Positions 51,681 to 61,028 are shown, counted from the stretch's first letter. The stretch: DNA of 64,000 nucleotides from Gemmatimonadaceae bacterium (GCA_016720905.1 JADKJT010000003.1:62001-126000), one strand, 5' to 3'. Notes: generated from the sequence alone by a model not told the origin. Numbers and translations are program-made.

Positions 51681-53095
51681 CGGGCGGTATCCAGAAAGGC
51701 GAGTTCGGCCGGGTCGGCACCGATGGCTCGACGGTGAGTGGCGATGGCGTCAATCAGGGTGTAGCGAGCAGCCGCGTGGGCCAGCGCGGCCCCGGTGGCC
51801 TGCGATTCGGCGCCGAGCAACTCGGCGATGGTGGCCAATCCACCGGCGTATCGCTTGTCCACGAGCCGATAGGCTTCTCGACTCTGCTCGGCGGCGCCCT
51901 TGGCGAGGTCGAGTTGCTGCAGGGCGACCACGATGCCGCGACGTGCAGCATCGGCCTCAAGCTGTCCCTGTGCCAGCGCCGCTTCGCGACCGACTTGGGC
52001 GCCAATCTCGCGCGCCGTGGCGCCGGCGAGATCGGCCAGTTCACTGCCTCCGCCAAACAGCGACCACGAGGCCATGACACCGACCGTCCAGTTCTTGCGT
52101 CCGCCGTACAGCGTGGTCGGGTTATTCCAATCGTAGCGCGCGAAACTATTGACGCGTGGCAGCAGCGTGCTGGCGGCGCGCAGTCGATCCGCGTTCGCGG
52201 CACGGACGCCGGCGCTGGCGGCGCGCACATCGGCACGGGCGGCCATTGGCGTTGGCGCGTGTGATGCGTCGGGCACCGTCACGGTATCATGTTCGGCGAG
52301 TGCGCGAACCGGCGCGTCAGGCGGCAGCGTCGCCGGCAGGGTGACGGCGCGGCCGTCGGTGCGCCCCAGCAGCAGGCTCACCTGCTGCGCGGCACTGAGC
52401 GCGTCGCTGCGCGCCGACAACAGTTGCGATGCCACGTCTGACGCGCGTACGCTGGCCTGCAGCGCATCGGCCTTCGTGACCAGTCCCTGATTCACCATGG
52501 CCTGCACCTGGCGCACGGCCGATTCGGCGGCACGCTGCGCCTGTTCCAGCATCGCGCTCTTTTCGTGTGCCAGAGTGGCGCCGTAGTAGGCCCGCACGAG
52601 GTTGGTCTTCGTGGTCAGGGACGTCCATTCACCGGCGGCGCCGGTGGCCTCAGCCGACGCGCGGGCCGCGCGCCACCCGGTCCACGCGTCGGCATTGAGC
52701 AGCGGTAGTTCAAGCACGAGGCCGCCTTGCACGTTGGTGACGGCCGCCGGATCGTTAAGTCGCGCCGGATCGAACGCGGCCGGGGTGACGAGGCGTTGTC
52801 GCAGCGTGGTGCCGAAGGCGCCGATGGGGTCCGTGGTCCGGATGACGCCCGTCTCGATGCGCGCCGTGGGCAGGATGCCCTTGAGCGGCAGGCGGGACTG
52901 GGCGCGGCCGGCATCGTTGTTGGCGATGGCGATCCGGTTGGCGAAGGCATGGCGGTCGGCTTCGCGCATGGCATCAGCCAGCGAGAGCGTGGGGGCCGCC
53001 TGGGCGTTCAGCGAAGCGGCGGTCGCCAGGGCGCCTAGCAGGCCCGGCCCAGCCCACCAGCCGACCGATCGGCGAATAGATCGTAAGATACGCAT
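51677..53095 (-). CDS. TolC-family outer-membrane efflux protein
   Basis: The 472-residue protein has a signal peptide (SLNAQAAP) and two TolC-like halves with Ala-rich coiled-coil helices. An example is TKTNLVRAYYGATLAHEKSAMLEQAQRAAESAVRQV; the LVDKRYAGGLATIAELLGAES motif is in the second half. It forms the trimeric outer channel of the pump. It is the first gene of the operon. The ATG lies inside the second of two direct repeats and only a few nt from the predicted transcription start, with no ribosome site upstream. Confidence 0.94.
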   Translation of the reverse strand: MRILRSIRRSVGWWAGPGLLGALATAASLNAQAAPTLSLADAMREADRHAFANRIAIANNDAGRAQSRLPLKGILPTARIETGVIRTTDPIGAFGTTLRQRLVTPAAFDPARLNDPAAVTNVQGGLVLELPLLNADAWTGWRAARASAEATGAAGEWTSLTTKTNLVRAYYGATLAHEKSAMLEQAQRAAESAVRQVQAMVNQGLVTKADALQASVRASDVASQLLSARSDALSAAQQVSLLLGRTDGRAVTLPATLPPDAPVRALAEHDTVTVPDASHAPTPMAARADVRAASAGVRAANADRLRAASTLLPRVNSFARYDWNNPTTLYGGRKNWTVGVMASWSLFGGGSELADLAGATAREIGAQVGREAALAQGQLEADAARRGIVVALQQLDLAKGAAEQSREAYRLVDKRYAGGLATIAELLGAESQATGAALAHAAARYTLIDAIATHRRAIGADPAELAFLDTAR

Positions 53096-53133
53096 ATAGC
53101 AATATAACTAAATACGCATATACAAGAAGTCAA
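53088..53133 (-). promoter_or_regulatory. Promoter and paired direct repeats of the efflux operon
   Basis: On the minus strand TTGACT (53133-53128) and TAGTTA (53110-53105) are 17 nt apart. TATATGCGTAT occurs twice, at 53112-53122 (between the boxes) and 53088-53098 (over the start codon), 24 bp apart centre to centre. Each differs from the ArsR operator half-site TGTATGTATAC only by four transitions. Confidence 0.7.
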
Positions 53134-53154
53134 GGGAGTGTGGGACCCCGGGCG

Positions 53155-54777
53155 CTAGTGCGCGTCGACGGCGGGTGCCGACGCGCGCCGATTCGGACGA
53201 CCCAACAGCAGTATGAACGGGGCCACCATCACGAACACGACCAGAATGAACATCCAGGCATCGTTGAAGCCCAGCATGGTGGCCTGTTGCTGGACTTGCG
53301 CATTGAGCACGCCCAAGGCCGACTGGCGGGCTGCGAACGCATCCATCCCACGTGCCATGAAGCCAGCCGTGAGCAGCCGCATCCGATCATCGGCAAGGGC
53401 ATTGCCGGTGGCGATGGATGACACGAGATCGACACGGTGCAGCTGCGTCTGTTTCGACAATTGATTGAGCAGCACTGCAATGCCGAACGCGCCGCCCAGT
53501 TGTCGCGAGAGATTGATGAGCCCCGATGCCTGCTGCGCGTCCTGCGGCTTGATGCTGGCGTAGGCGACATTGTTGATCGGCACGAACAGCAGCCCGAGTC
53601 CGACGCCGCGCACCAGCAGTGCCATTCGCACGTCCGATTCGCCAGCTGCGGTGGTGAGATGGCCCATGATCCACATGGACACGGCGAACAGCACGACGCC
53701 GAAGAGTATCAGCACCCGCGGGTCGGCTTTGGGATTCTTGCCATTGAGCAGCATGCCGCACATGAGCGCACTGGCGGCAGTGGCGAGCCCGCCGGGCATC
53801 ATGACCAGCCCCGTTTCCGTGGGGGTGAAGTGCAAGATCCCTTGGGCGAACAGTGGAAAGAGAAACACGCCCCCATACAGGCCGAATCCCAGCGCGACGA
53901 ACAGGAAGAGTGCCGCCGAGAGCGTCTTGTTGCGCAGCACGCGAAAGTTCACCACCGGGTGCGCGTTCCTGGGGTGCAGCTCCCACCAGATCAAGGTCCC
54001 CAGCGACACCGCGGCCAGCATCGCCAGTCGCAGAATGCGTGCGTCGTCAAACCAGTCCTTGGCGTTGCCCTCTTCCAGCACGTACTGCAGGCTGCCAATG
54101 CCCACCGTCAGAAGGCCGATGCCGGGCCAGTCGACGCGTCCCGTGTGCGCCTGTTGATCCGGCGGATCGCGCAGGAAGGTGGTGACGAGGAACGCCGAGG
54201 CGATGCCGATGGGCACGTTGATGAAGAAGCACCAGTTCCAGGTGTAGTTGTCGGTGATCCAGCCGCCCAGGGTGGGGCCCAGCGTCGGTGCGACGATCAC
54301 GCCCAGCAGGAATACCGCCTGCACCATGCCTTGCTCTTCCTGCGGAAAGATCTGGCGCAGCGTGGCCTGTGCCGTGGAGAGCAACGCCGCGCCGCCAGCG
54401 CCCTGCAACACTCGCCAGAAGACCAGTTCCGTCAGAGACGTCGACGTGCCGCAGAGGAACGAGGCGATGATGAACAAAATGATCGATGCCGTGAGATATC
54501 GCTGTCGCCCGAAGCGTGAGGCGAAAAACGCGGTCATGGGCAGGAAGATCACGTTGGCCAGGATGTACCCGGTCGACACCCAGCCGATCTCTTCCTGGGT
54601 GGCGTTGAGGTTCCCGGCCATCTGCGGCAGCGCCACATTCACGATGGTAGTATCGAGCACCTCCATGATGGCGGCCGTGATCAGGCCCAGCAAAATCAGC
54701 CAGCGGTAGCGACGCACGAAGTTCGCAGCCGCCAGCGCGCGCGCGGCGGGGGTGTCGGACAGGCTGGTCAGGGTCAC
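53155..54777 (-). CDS. DHA2-family (EmrB/QacA-type) MFS drug exporter
   Basis: A 540-residue protein with about 14 membrane segments. The first helix carries MEVLDTTIVNVALPQMAGNL and the fifth GVIVAPTLGPTLGGWI, both DHA2 hallmarks; the loop motif ASRFGRQR is also present. It exports lipophilic drugs or similar compounds by proton antiport. GTG 54777 is taken as start; the frame continues open upstream but reads as antisense sequence of the GH18 gene. No EmrA-like adaptor accompanies it. It lies downstream of the TolC-like promoter in the opposite operon order, so it is not part of that operon. Confidence 0.9.
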   Translation of the reverse strand: MTLTSLSDTPAARALAAANFVRRYRWLILLGLITAAIMEVLDTTIVNVALPQMAGNLNATQEEIGWVSTGYILANVIFLPMTAFFASRFGRQRYLTASIILFIIASFLCGTSTSLTELVFWRVLQGAGGAALLSTAQATLRQIFPQEEQGMVQAVFLLGVIVAPTLGPTLGGWITDNYTWNWCFFINVPIGIASAFLVTTFLRDPPDQQAHTGRVDWPGIGLLTVGIGSLQYVLEEGNAKDWFDDARILRLAMLAAVSLGTLIWWELHPRNAHPVVNFRVLRNKTLSAALFLFVALGFGLYGGVFLFPLFAQGILHFTPTETGLVMMPGGLATAASALMCGMLLNGKNPKADPRVLILFGVVLFAVSMWIMGHLTTAAGESDVRMALLVRGVGLGLLFVPINNVAYASIKPQDAQQASGLINLSRQLGGAFGIAVLLNQLSKQTQLHRVDLVSSIATGNALADDRMRLLTAGFMARGMDAFAARQSALGVLNAQVQQQATMLGFNDAWMFILVVFVMVAPFILLLGRPNRRASAPAVDAH

Positions 54778-54792
54778 GGGCGGGCAGTGCGC

Positions 54793-55938
54793 ATGCCTCA
54801 CGATAGCTTTAGGTCTATCGTGGTGCCAACTGCGTCCATTCCCTTCTCGACCATTTTGCTGCGCGCGCTGCGCAGGCGGCTTTCCGTGCACTCTCCGTCT
54901 TTGCCCATCGTGTTCGTGCTTGGACTGCTGGCCGTCGATTCCGCGGCTGCGCAGCCACTGGAAGCCCTGTGGTATACGCGTAACGGCGCCGCCAGTACAC
55001 GGGAGTTTGTGGCGCACGCCGATCGCATCTCGGTGGTCTCACCGCAGGTATTTGCGTTTGACGCCGACGGCGGCATTCACGGCACCCTGGATTCCACCGT
55101 GGTGCGTGTGGCCCGCGCGCGTCGGGTGAAGCTGGTCCCGCTGGTGATGAACCCCGGCTTCGATCAACCCATGATGCACCGGTTGCTCACGGTCGCCGCG
55201 CCGCGCGCACGGGCAATTCGCAGCCTGGCGGCCCTGTGTCGTGATCTCAAGCTGGACGGGATCCAATTCGATGTGGAGAACGTGCACGTCTCCGATCGTG
55301 ACGTCTTCACGTCATTTGTGCGCGAGTCGGTGGACTCGCTGCATCGCGCCGGATGCACCGTGTCGGCCGCCGTCGTACCGCGTACCGGCGACGATCGGGG
55401 ACCGACTCCCTATCATCGCTGGATCTACGACAATTGGCGCGGCGTATACGACTACAAGGCGCTGGCCGACACCCTGGACTTCCTGTCGTACATGACGTAT
55501 GCGCAGCACACCGCGGGGTCCCCCGCCGGTCCGGTGGGCGGCTACCCATGGATCAAAGCGTCGCTGGAATACGTGCTGAAACAGGGAGTGCCGCCGCACA
55601 AGATTTCGCTGGGAATTCCCGGCTATTCCGACCACTGGTTTCCCACGTGGGATTGGCGTGATGGTCCCCGCATGACCGCGAGTGACATCAGCTATGCGGA
55701 CGGGCAGCGGCTGCTCGCGAAATTCCAGGTGACGGCACGTTGGGATGCACGGCAGAAGTCGCCCTACGCCATGTGGGAAAATGCCGGCGTGTTTGAACAC
55801 CTGTGGCTGGAAGACGCCCGCGCGTTCGAGGCGAAGCTGCAGTTGGTGCGACAGTACAAACTGCGCGGGTATTCGGTGTGGCTGCTTGGGCTGGAGGATC
55901 CGCGTGTGTGGGCGTCGCATCACGCCGTGGTGAAGTAG
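54793..55938 (+). CDS. Exported GH18-fold protein (chitinase/peptidoglycan-hydrolase-like)
   Basis: This is a 381-residue protein with a signal sequence (FVLGLLAVDSAAAQ), a GH18 barrel with the catalytic motif DGIQFDVEN (the Glu is the acid), then FLSYMTYAQ and GIPGYSDHW. It resembles the spore-cortex YaaH/YdhD-like and chitinase-like GH18 groups, which act on N-acetylglucosamine polymers. The start is uncertain: ATG 54793 gives a long leader, and GTG codons closer to the signal helix are possible. It diverges from the DHA2 exporter. Confidence 0.88.
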   Translation: MPHDSFRSIVVPTASIPFSTILLRALRRRLSVHSPSLPIVFVLGLLAVDSAAAQPLEALWYTRNGAASTREFVAHADRISVVSPQVFAFDADGGIHGTLDSTVVRVARARRVKLVPLVMNPGFDQPMMHRLLTVAAPRARAIRSLAALCRDLKLDGIQFDVENVHVSDRDVFTSFVRESVDSLHRAGCTVSAAVVPRTGDDRGPTPYHRWIYDNWRGVYDYKALADTLDFLSYMTYAQHTAGSPAGPVGGYPWIKASLEYVLKQGVPPHKISLGIPGYSDHWFPTWDWRDGPRMTASDISYADGQRLLAKFQVTARWDARQKSPYAMWENAGVFEHLWLEDARAFEAKLQLVRQYKLRGYSVWLLGLEDPRVWASHHAVVK

Positions 55939-55944
55939 CGCCGA

Positions 55945-57306
55945 CTACGGCCTCGGCACCAACAACCGACCCGGCAATCCAAACGGCCGGCCGTACGCCG
56001 AGTCAATGGGCATTGGCACCTTGGCCTCGATGAGCGCGCTACGCAGCACCTCCGACATTCTGGCCGCTATCTCCGGTTGCTTCATGGACTGCTCATGTCC
56101 TTCGCCAATGTCATTCGACAGGTCGTACAGCTCGTACCTGCTGCCGACGTAGAAGTAGATGAGTTTCCAGATACCGCTGCGTACGGCGGAAAACGGTTCG
56201 CTGCCCGGCAACATCTTCGTCGAATACGCTCCGTTATGCCACAACAAGGGACGGTCGAACGGGACGGGCTTGGTGTTGGCCAGTGTGGTCGCGAGATCCT
56301 GGCCCTTCACGCCGCCGGCAAGCTGCGTGGCGTTGGGCACGCGAGCCGCGCGCAGCAGCGTGGGGAACAGATCGGTGGCGACCACCGGCGTCGATGCGCG
56401 CAGTCCCGCGCGCGCGACCCGGGGCCAACGGACAATCATGGGCACGCGCAGTCCACCTTCGTACGCCGAGCCCATGCCACTGCGCAACGGCGCATTCTGG
56501 AGATCGCGCAGCCCGCTGCGGGTCGAGGCGGCCAATCCGCCATTGTCCGACAGCAGCACCACCAGCGTCTGCTCTGTCAGCGCAGTCGTGGCCAGATATC
56601 GCGAGATCTCACGTACACTCTGGTCCACGCCCGCAATGCGTGATGCATACTCGGCGTCACGCTCGTCCAGCGTTCGCCCGCGCACCTCATCGAGAAATCG
56701 CCCGTCGCCCGCGCCGGAATGATGCACGGCGTCGTATGCCAGATAGAGAAAGAACGGCTTCTGAAGCGCGCGCGCGACATCAATGGCGCGAATGGCGTCG
56801 GCCGTGAGCGAATCGGCGCGCCGCGCGCCCGGCCAACTCTCGTCGAACCCGAGTGCCTTGGCGTCGGTCGCGTCGGCCGCTGACGCACCGGCGCCCCAAT
56901 CGGTCTTGCCCACATGAATGGTGCGGTACCCGGCGGTTCGCAGCAGACGAGGCAGCAGCGGCGTGGGGCCGCCACCGGCGGGAATCCGGTTCGCCACACC
57001 GGAGAGCAACGCCGCGCGCGTCAACACGCCATCAGGGGCGGCCGCGTAGGCGTCTGTAAATGCGACTCCTTGTGCTGCCAACTGTTCGATGGCCGGGGTG
57101 CGATAGCGACGGTTGGCGGCGGTGGTATCGCGATACAGCGGCACCGACAGATCCTGCCAGCCGAGATCGTCGACGATCAGCATGATGATGTTCGGCACAT
57201 TGGCCGCCGCCGCCGCAACGGCCGGACGTGGCGGTGTGGTGGGACGCGTCTGCGCGATCGCCGCCATGGGCAGGGCCAACAGGGCGACCGCGCGTCGCAC
57301 GCTCAT
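55945..57306 (-). CDS. Sulfatase-fold protein lacking the formylglycine residue
   Basis: The 453-residue exported protein has the sulfatase fold: metal Asp pair in LIVDDLGW (46, 47), VGKTDWG at 132-138, and SDNGG further on. Where the family has C/S-x-P-S/A-R, this protein reads Gly93-Val-Leu-Thr-Arg97, so the residue converted to formylglycine is absent. The Lys-His motif after it is changed (KTDWG for KWHLG). It is therefore probably not an active sulfatase. Its ATG overlaps the DUF1028 stop (ATGA), so the two proteins are made together. The product could bind sulfated or phosphorylated glycans. Confidence 0.88.
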   Translation of the reverse strand: MSVRRAVALLALPMAAIAQTRPTTPPRPAVAAAAANVPNIIMLIVDDLGWQDLSVPLYRDTTAANRRYRTPAIEQLAAQGVAFTDAYAAAPDGVLTRAALLSGVANRIPAGGGPTPLLPRLLRTAGYRTIHVGKTDWGAGASAADATDAKALGFDESWPGARRADSLTADAIRAIDVARALQKPFFLYLAYDAVHHSGAGDGRFLDEVRGRTLDERDAEYASRIAGVDQSVREISRYLATTALTEQTLVVLLSDNGGLAASTRSGLRDLQNAPLRSGMGSAYEGGLRVPMIVRWPRVARAGLRASTPVVATDLFPTLLRAARVPNATQLAGGVKGQDLATTLANTKPVPFDRPLLWHNGAYSTKMLPGSEPFSAVRSGIWKLIYFYVGSRYELYDLSNDIGEGHEQSMKQPEIAARMSEVLRSALIEAKVPMPIDSAYGRPFGLPGRLLVPRP

Positions 57307-58094
57307 CGGCGAGCCGGCCGGCGCTGTGCTGCCGCTTTCTCCACCAGGCGCCGCAGCTCCTTGATGGGTTCTGGATTGTCGTCCACCTGCAACCGCAGCA
57401 CGACATCGTTGTGCAGCCACACGCCGCCGTCCTTCTTCACGATCACCATGGCGGCCGATTGCATGCCGCGCTTGTCGCCACCGGCCATCTGTCCGGCTTC
57501 CAGCGCCGCCAACAGTCGCAGGGACAAGTGTCCTTCAGTGTCTTCGAAGGCCTTCACCATGGAACTCACCACCTCGGCGCTGGCGAGAATATTGCCCTGG
57601 GCCGTGCAGAACTTTCCTTGCTTGTCTCCAGCCCATTCGGTGGCCTTGGGACCTGTGTAGGCGGCCACATTCCCCTGCGCGTCAATCACCGCGAACTGTC
57701 GACCGAATTTGGTCCAGTCGGCGGGACGCGGATCGGGATCGGCGTCCCACACGCGCTTGATGACGTCGGCCGGCTTCACGCCCTGTCGCAGCAAGGCGAT
57801 CGCTTGCGGTCCGTAACTCACGTCCACGATGGCCTGCGTGGCGGCCACACCCACGCCGGCCTCGGCCCACAAGACGCCGTTTCCGACCGAAAATACGCGC
57901 GACTGCACCGCGCCGCCGACCTCGCCGGTGGCCGGGTCGTAGCCCAGAATGGAGAACGTGGCGATGGGTGGCCACGGCAACTGGGGCGTGGTGGTGAATC
58001 CGCTGGTGGTCTGCGCACCAAGCGTCATCGGCAGTGCCGTCAGTGTCAGGACAAGGCCAGCAAAGACGCGACGGGATATGGTAGAATTGGGCAT
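57303..58094 (-). CDS. Exported DUF1028 protein
   Basis: This is a 263-residue protein with a twin-arginine-like signal (ISRRVFAGLVL, cleavage after LGA). The DUF1028 domain follows, with ATFSILGYDPATGEVGGAVQSR and WAEAGVGVAATQ. DUF1028 has an Ntn-hydrolase-like fold and no proven activity; the mature N-terminal nucleophile is not obvious here. ATG 58094 (MPNSTISRR) is preferred over ATG 58118. It is the first gene of a two-gene unit with the sulfatase-like protein. Confidence 0.9.
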   Translation of the reverse strand: MPNSTISRRVFAGLVLTLTALPMTLGAQTTSGFTTTPQLPWPPIATFSILGYDPATGEVGGAVQSRVFSVGNGVLWAEAGVGVAATQAIVDVSYGPQAIALLRQGVKPADVIKRVWDADPDPRPADWTKFGRQFAVIDAQGNVAAYTGPKATEWAGDKQGKFCTAQGNILASAEVVSSMVKAFEDTEGHLSLRLLAALEAGQMAGGDKRGMQSAAMVIVKKDGGVWLHNDVVLRLQVDDNPEPIKELRRLVEKAAAQRRPARR

Positions 58095-58193
58095 GGGCGG
58101 CGTCCGGGTTGTCATCAACCTGCAAGTGGGATGGTGTATGCTGCCTCAGTTCCTTGTTTACGGCAATCCCGCTCACGAGCTCACGGCCACGTC

Positions 58194-60536
58194 ATGCATT
58201 CCGGATGTCGTCAGGTTTTGAATCGCCGCCCCTCCACCGCCATCGTGTGCGCGGCGGCGCTGGCGTTGTCGATGTTCGCCCTGCCGACGCGCACCGCGCG
58301 TGCGCAAAGCGCCACCGTCCCGGTGATTCCGACGCGCGACAGTACTGGTGCGTCGCCGCGAATCCTGTTTGAGCGCGGGCTCAAGCTGGATGGATTGCTC
58401 ACCGAGCTGGCGTGGCTGCGGACGGACAGCCTGACGACATTCACCCAGCGCGATCCGCGCCAGGGCGAGGCGGTCACGGAACGCACGGTCGTGCGATTTG
58501 TCGGATCGCCAGAAGGGTTGTGGATTGGGGTGTGGGCGTTCGATCGCGAGCCGCAAGGCATTCGCCGCACGCAACTGCGCCGTGACGCCGACTTCGGCGC
58601 CGACGATCACGTTTCCGTGATGCTCTCGCCTACGGCGGACAAGCGCACGGCTTTCCTGTTCAGTATCAATCCGAACGGTGCGCTCAATGATGCCGAAGTG
58701 CTCAACTTCGAGGGAGAATCGCGGGAGTGGGATGGCATTTGGGATGGCCGCGCCAGGATTACGGGCGACGGATGGCAGGCCGAGATTCTGATTCCCTGGC
58801 AGACGCTGCGCTATCGTCCCGTGGACGCCGACGCGGCGGCCGATGCGTGGGACATCAACGTGCGACGATACATCCGGCGCAAGAATGAATCCGCGCTCTG
58901 GACCGCCTGGAAGCGAACCGAGGGCATTCGCTTTCTTGAACGGGCCGGCAGTCTGATCGGATTCAAGGAGGCGAAGCAGGTGCTGGAAGCAGGGCTGCCG
59001 CGACGCGCGATCGCCGAGTTTCGACCGTATGTCGTGACGACAGGCGCCCTGACCGAACGCACCGTGCTCGATGACGGCTCACTCGCCGCCACGCGGGCAC
59101 GCGGACTTCGTGGCACGGCGGGATTGGATGCGAAGTTGGCGCCCGCGCCCACGTTGACGCTCGACCTGACGGCCAACGCCGATTTTGCGCAGGCCGAAGT
59201 CGATCGGCAGGTGGTGAACCTGTCGCGATTCTCGCTCTTCTTTCCGGAGCAGCGTCCGTTCTTCACTGAAGGCGCGGGAATCTTCGACTTTGGTCGACGT
59301 GGCGAGACGCAACTGTTCTATAGTCGGCGTGTTGGGCTGGGTGCGGACGGTGCCCCGATCCCGCTGCAGGGCGGCGCACGTCTGACGGGCCGGCTCGGCG
59401 CGCAGCAAGTCGGGCTGCTGACCACGCACACCGGTGGGAACGAACCGGCTACGGCGGTTGTCGGACGGGTGAAGCGCGATATCCTGGGCCGTGGGTACGT
59501 CGGGGCGATGGCGACGATGAATGCACCACGTGGAGGACCGGGCAGCGGTGCCGGTGGTGTGGACATCAACCTCCCGTATGTCATTCGGGACCAGAATCTG
59601 GTGCTGCTGGCCACCGCCGCCATGGACGGCGGTGCCACCGTGGGCGACCCGTACTACATGCGCGGCATTGTCGATTTCCCGAACGACGTCGCGGACATCG
59701 CGTTGCGCATCGACCGCATCGGAGCCGGATTCAATCCCGACCTCGGCTTCGTGCAGCAGCGTGGCGTCGTGCGCACGTCGTGGAACACGGAGTTGACGCC
59801 GCGTCCGGACGCGCTGGGGGCGGTCGGGCGCCCATTCACCGCCATGCATGTGCGTCAGTTCAAGTTCGATGTGTTGAGCGGTAATCTGGTGCGCACAATG
59901 GGCGCCACCGGGCCGTTGACGGGTCTGTCCAATGGCTCGATCAGCACGTCGCCGTTGGGACTCGAATTCGAAAGCGGCGACGAGATCTCGATTGAATTCA
60001 AACGTGAGTTCGATGCGCCGACTGAGGCGTTCGATCTCTTTGATGGGGCAGAAGTCGAGGCGGGTCGCTATGCCTGGAATTCCACCGAACTCCAGTTCCA
60101 ATCGTCCAGCGCCCGCACAATTGGCGTGGATGCCTCGGTGGCGCGCGGCGGATTCTACACTGGGCGCTCGACCGAATTGAGTGCTTCGCTGCGCGGCCGC
60201 TTCGCGCCGCACATCAACGTCAGCCTCGACTACAACCGCACGGCGGCATCGTTGGCATTGCCCGACAGCACGGTGCGATTCACCGCGCAGACCGCGCGCG
60301 TGAGACTGGACGTCGCCACCAGCCCGCGGCTCAGCACGACGCTGTTCGCGCAGTGGGACAATGAATCGAATCGCGGTGCGGTGAACGCGCGCGTGCGGTG
60401 GACGTCGTCGCCGGGCTCCGATCTGTACGTGGTGTGGACCAGTCAGTGGCCAACCGATCTCGCGCGCGGCATTCCCTGGCGGACACCGACCCGCGGCACA
60501 CTGGTGGCCAAGTACGTGCGGTATTTCCGGGTGTAG
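58194..60536 (+). CDS. DUF5916 outer-membrane protein with CBM9-like domain
   Basis: The 780-residue exported protein has a signal peptide (LPTRTARAQ). The N-terminal CBM9-like domain includes LDGLLTELAW, IGVWAFDRE and WQAEILIPWQTLRYRP. A long DUF5916 region follows with LFFPEQRPFFTEGAGIFDFG and LFYSRRVGLG, ending in many amphipathic beta strands and a C-terminal aromatic-basic YVRYFRV. It is predicted to be a beta-barrel in the outer membrane, with the CBM9-like domain facing the periplasm or surface. Its role in carbohydrate uptake is presumed, not proven. ATG 58194 is chosen; the frame upstream is antisense to DUF1028. Confidence 0.9.
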   Translation: MHSGCRQVLNRRPSTAIVCAAALALSMFALPTRTARAQSATVPVIPTRDSTGASPRILFERGLKLDGLLTELAWLRTDSLTTFTQRDPRQGEAVTERTVVRFVGSPEGLWIGVWAFDREPQGIRRTQLRRDADFGADDHVSVMLSPTADKRTAFLFSINPNGALNDAEVLNFEGESREWDGIWDGRARITGDGWQAEILIPWQTLRYRPVDADAAADAWDINVRRYIRRKNESALWTAWKRTEGIRFLERAGSLIGFKEAKQVLEAGLPRRAIAEFRPYVVTTGALTERTVLDDGSLAATRARGLRGTAGLDAKLAPAPTLTLDLTANADFAQAEVDRQVVNLSRFSLFFPEQRPFFTEGAGIFDFGRRGETQLFYSRRVGLGADGAPIPLQGGARLTGRLGAQQVGLLTTHTGGNEPATAVVGRVKRDILGRGYVGAMATMNAPRGGPGSGAGGVDINLPYVIRDQNLVLLATAAMDGGATVGDPYYMRGIVDFPNDVADIALRIDRIGAGFNPDLGFVQQRGVVRTSWNTELTPRPDALGAVGRPFTAMHVRQFKFDVLSGNLVRTMGATGPLTGLSNGSISTSPLGLEFESGDEISIEFKREFDAPTEAFDLFDGAEVEAGRYAWNSTELQFQSSSARTIGVDASVARGGFYTGRSTELSASLRGRFAPHINVSLDYNRTAASLALPDSTVRFTAQTARVRLDVATSPRLSTTLFAQWDNESNRGAVNARVRWTSSPGSDLYVVWTSQWPTDLARGIPWRTPTRGTLVAKYVRYFRV

Positions 60537-60548
60537 CGTGTCAGCGCA

Positions 60549-60995
60549 CTACAAGTCGCATCGCATCACCACAGCACTGGATGGACACGCCGAGGTGAAC
60601 TCGACCGTAGCGGCCAGCGCGGGGGGCACCGAGGCGCGATCGATGACGGTGAATCCGAACTTGGGGAACCATTGTTCGGCTGTCGTGGTCAGCAGGTACA
60701 GTGTGGTGATGTCGCTCGCGCGGGCCAGGGCAATCAAGTCGTTCACCAAACGCGTGCCGACACCGAGCGCTGCCAGATCGCGCGCCACCGCAACTGATCG
60801 CAACAGCGCGACATTGTCGTGGACGTCCAATGCGGCCGACCCCACCACGGCACCATTCAGTTCCGCCAGCAGCACGTGCTGCGGGTGTGCCCGCAGCAGG
60901 TCGGCAAAGCCATCAGTCGGCAAGTCACGCGCGCGAAGGAGTGTGACGGCGGCATGCAGATCGTCAGTGGTTGCCGGGCGAATCTGGAGTGACAT
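60549..60995 (-). CDS. GNAT acetyltransferase, ArsN2-like
   Basis: The 148-residue GNAT-fold enzyme has the acetyl-CoA pyrophosphate loop around RDLAALGVGTRLV. The C-terminal LTTTAEQWFPKFGFTVIDRASVPPALAATVEF is close to the arsenic-resistance N-acetyltransferases ArsN2, which acetylate organoarsenicals or act in arsenic operons. No arsenic gene lies next to it, so the arsenic role is uncertain. It converges with the DUF5916 gene and is 33 nt after the VOC protein gene on the same strand. Confidence 0.88.
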   Translation of the reverse strand: MSLQIRPATTDDLHAAVTLLRARDLPTDGFADLLRAHPQHVLLAELNGAVVGSAALDVHDNVALLRSVAVARDLAALGVGTRLVNDLIALARASDITTLYLLTTTAEQWFPKFGFTVIDRASVPPALAATVEFTSACPSSAVVMRCDL

Positions 60996-61028
60996 GAGCC
61001 GTTCTCCGTGAAGTGAGTGATCAGCGAT

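Noticed and set aside
53437..54519. 360-codon plus-strand frame opposite the DHA2 exporter
   Set aside because: Antisense, with Arg/His/Gln-rich composition and no domain.
57228..58193. Upstream extension of the DUF5916 frame
   Set aside because: Antisense to the DUF1028 gene and lacking a signal peptide, whereas ATG 58194 provides one.
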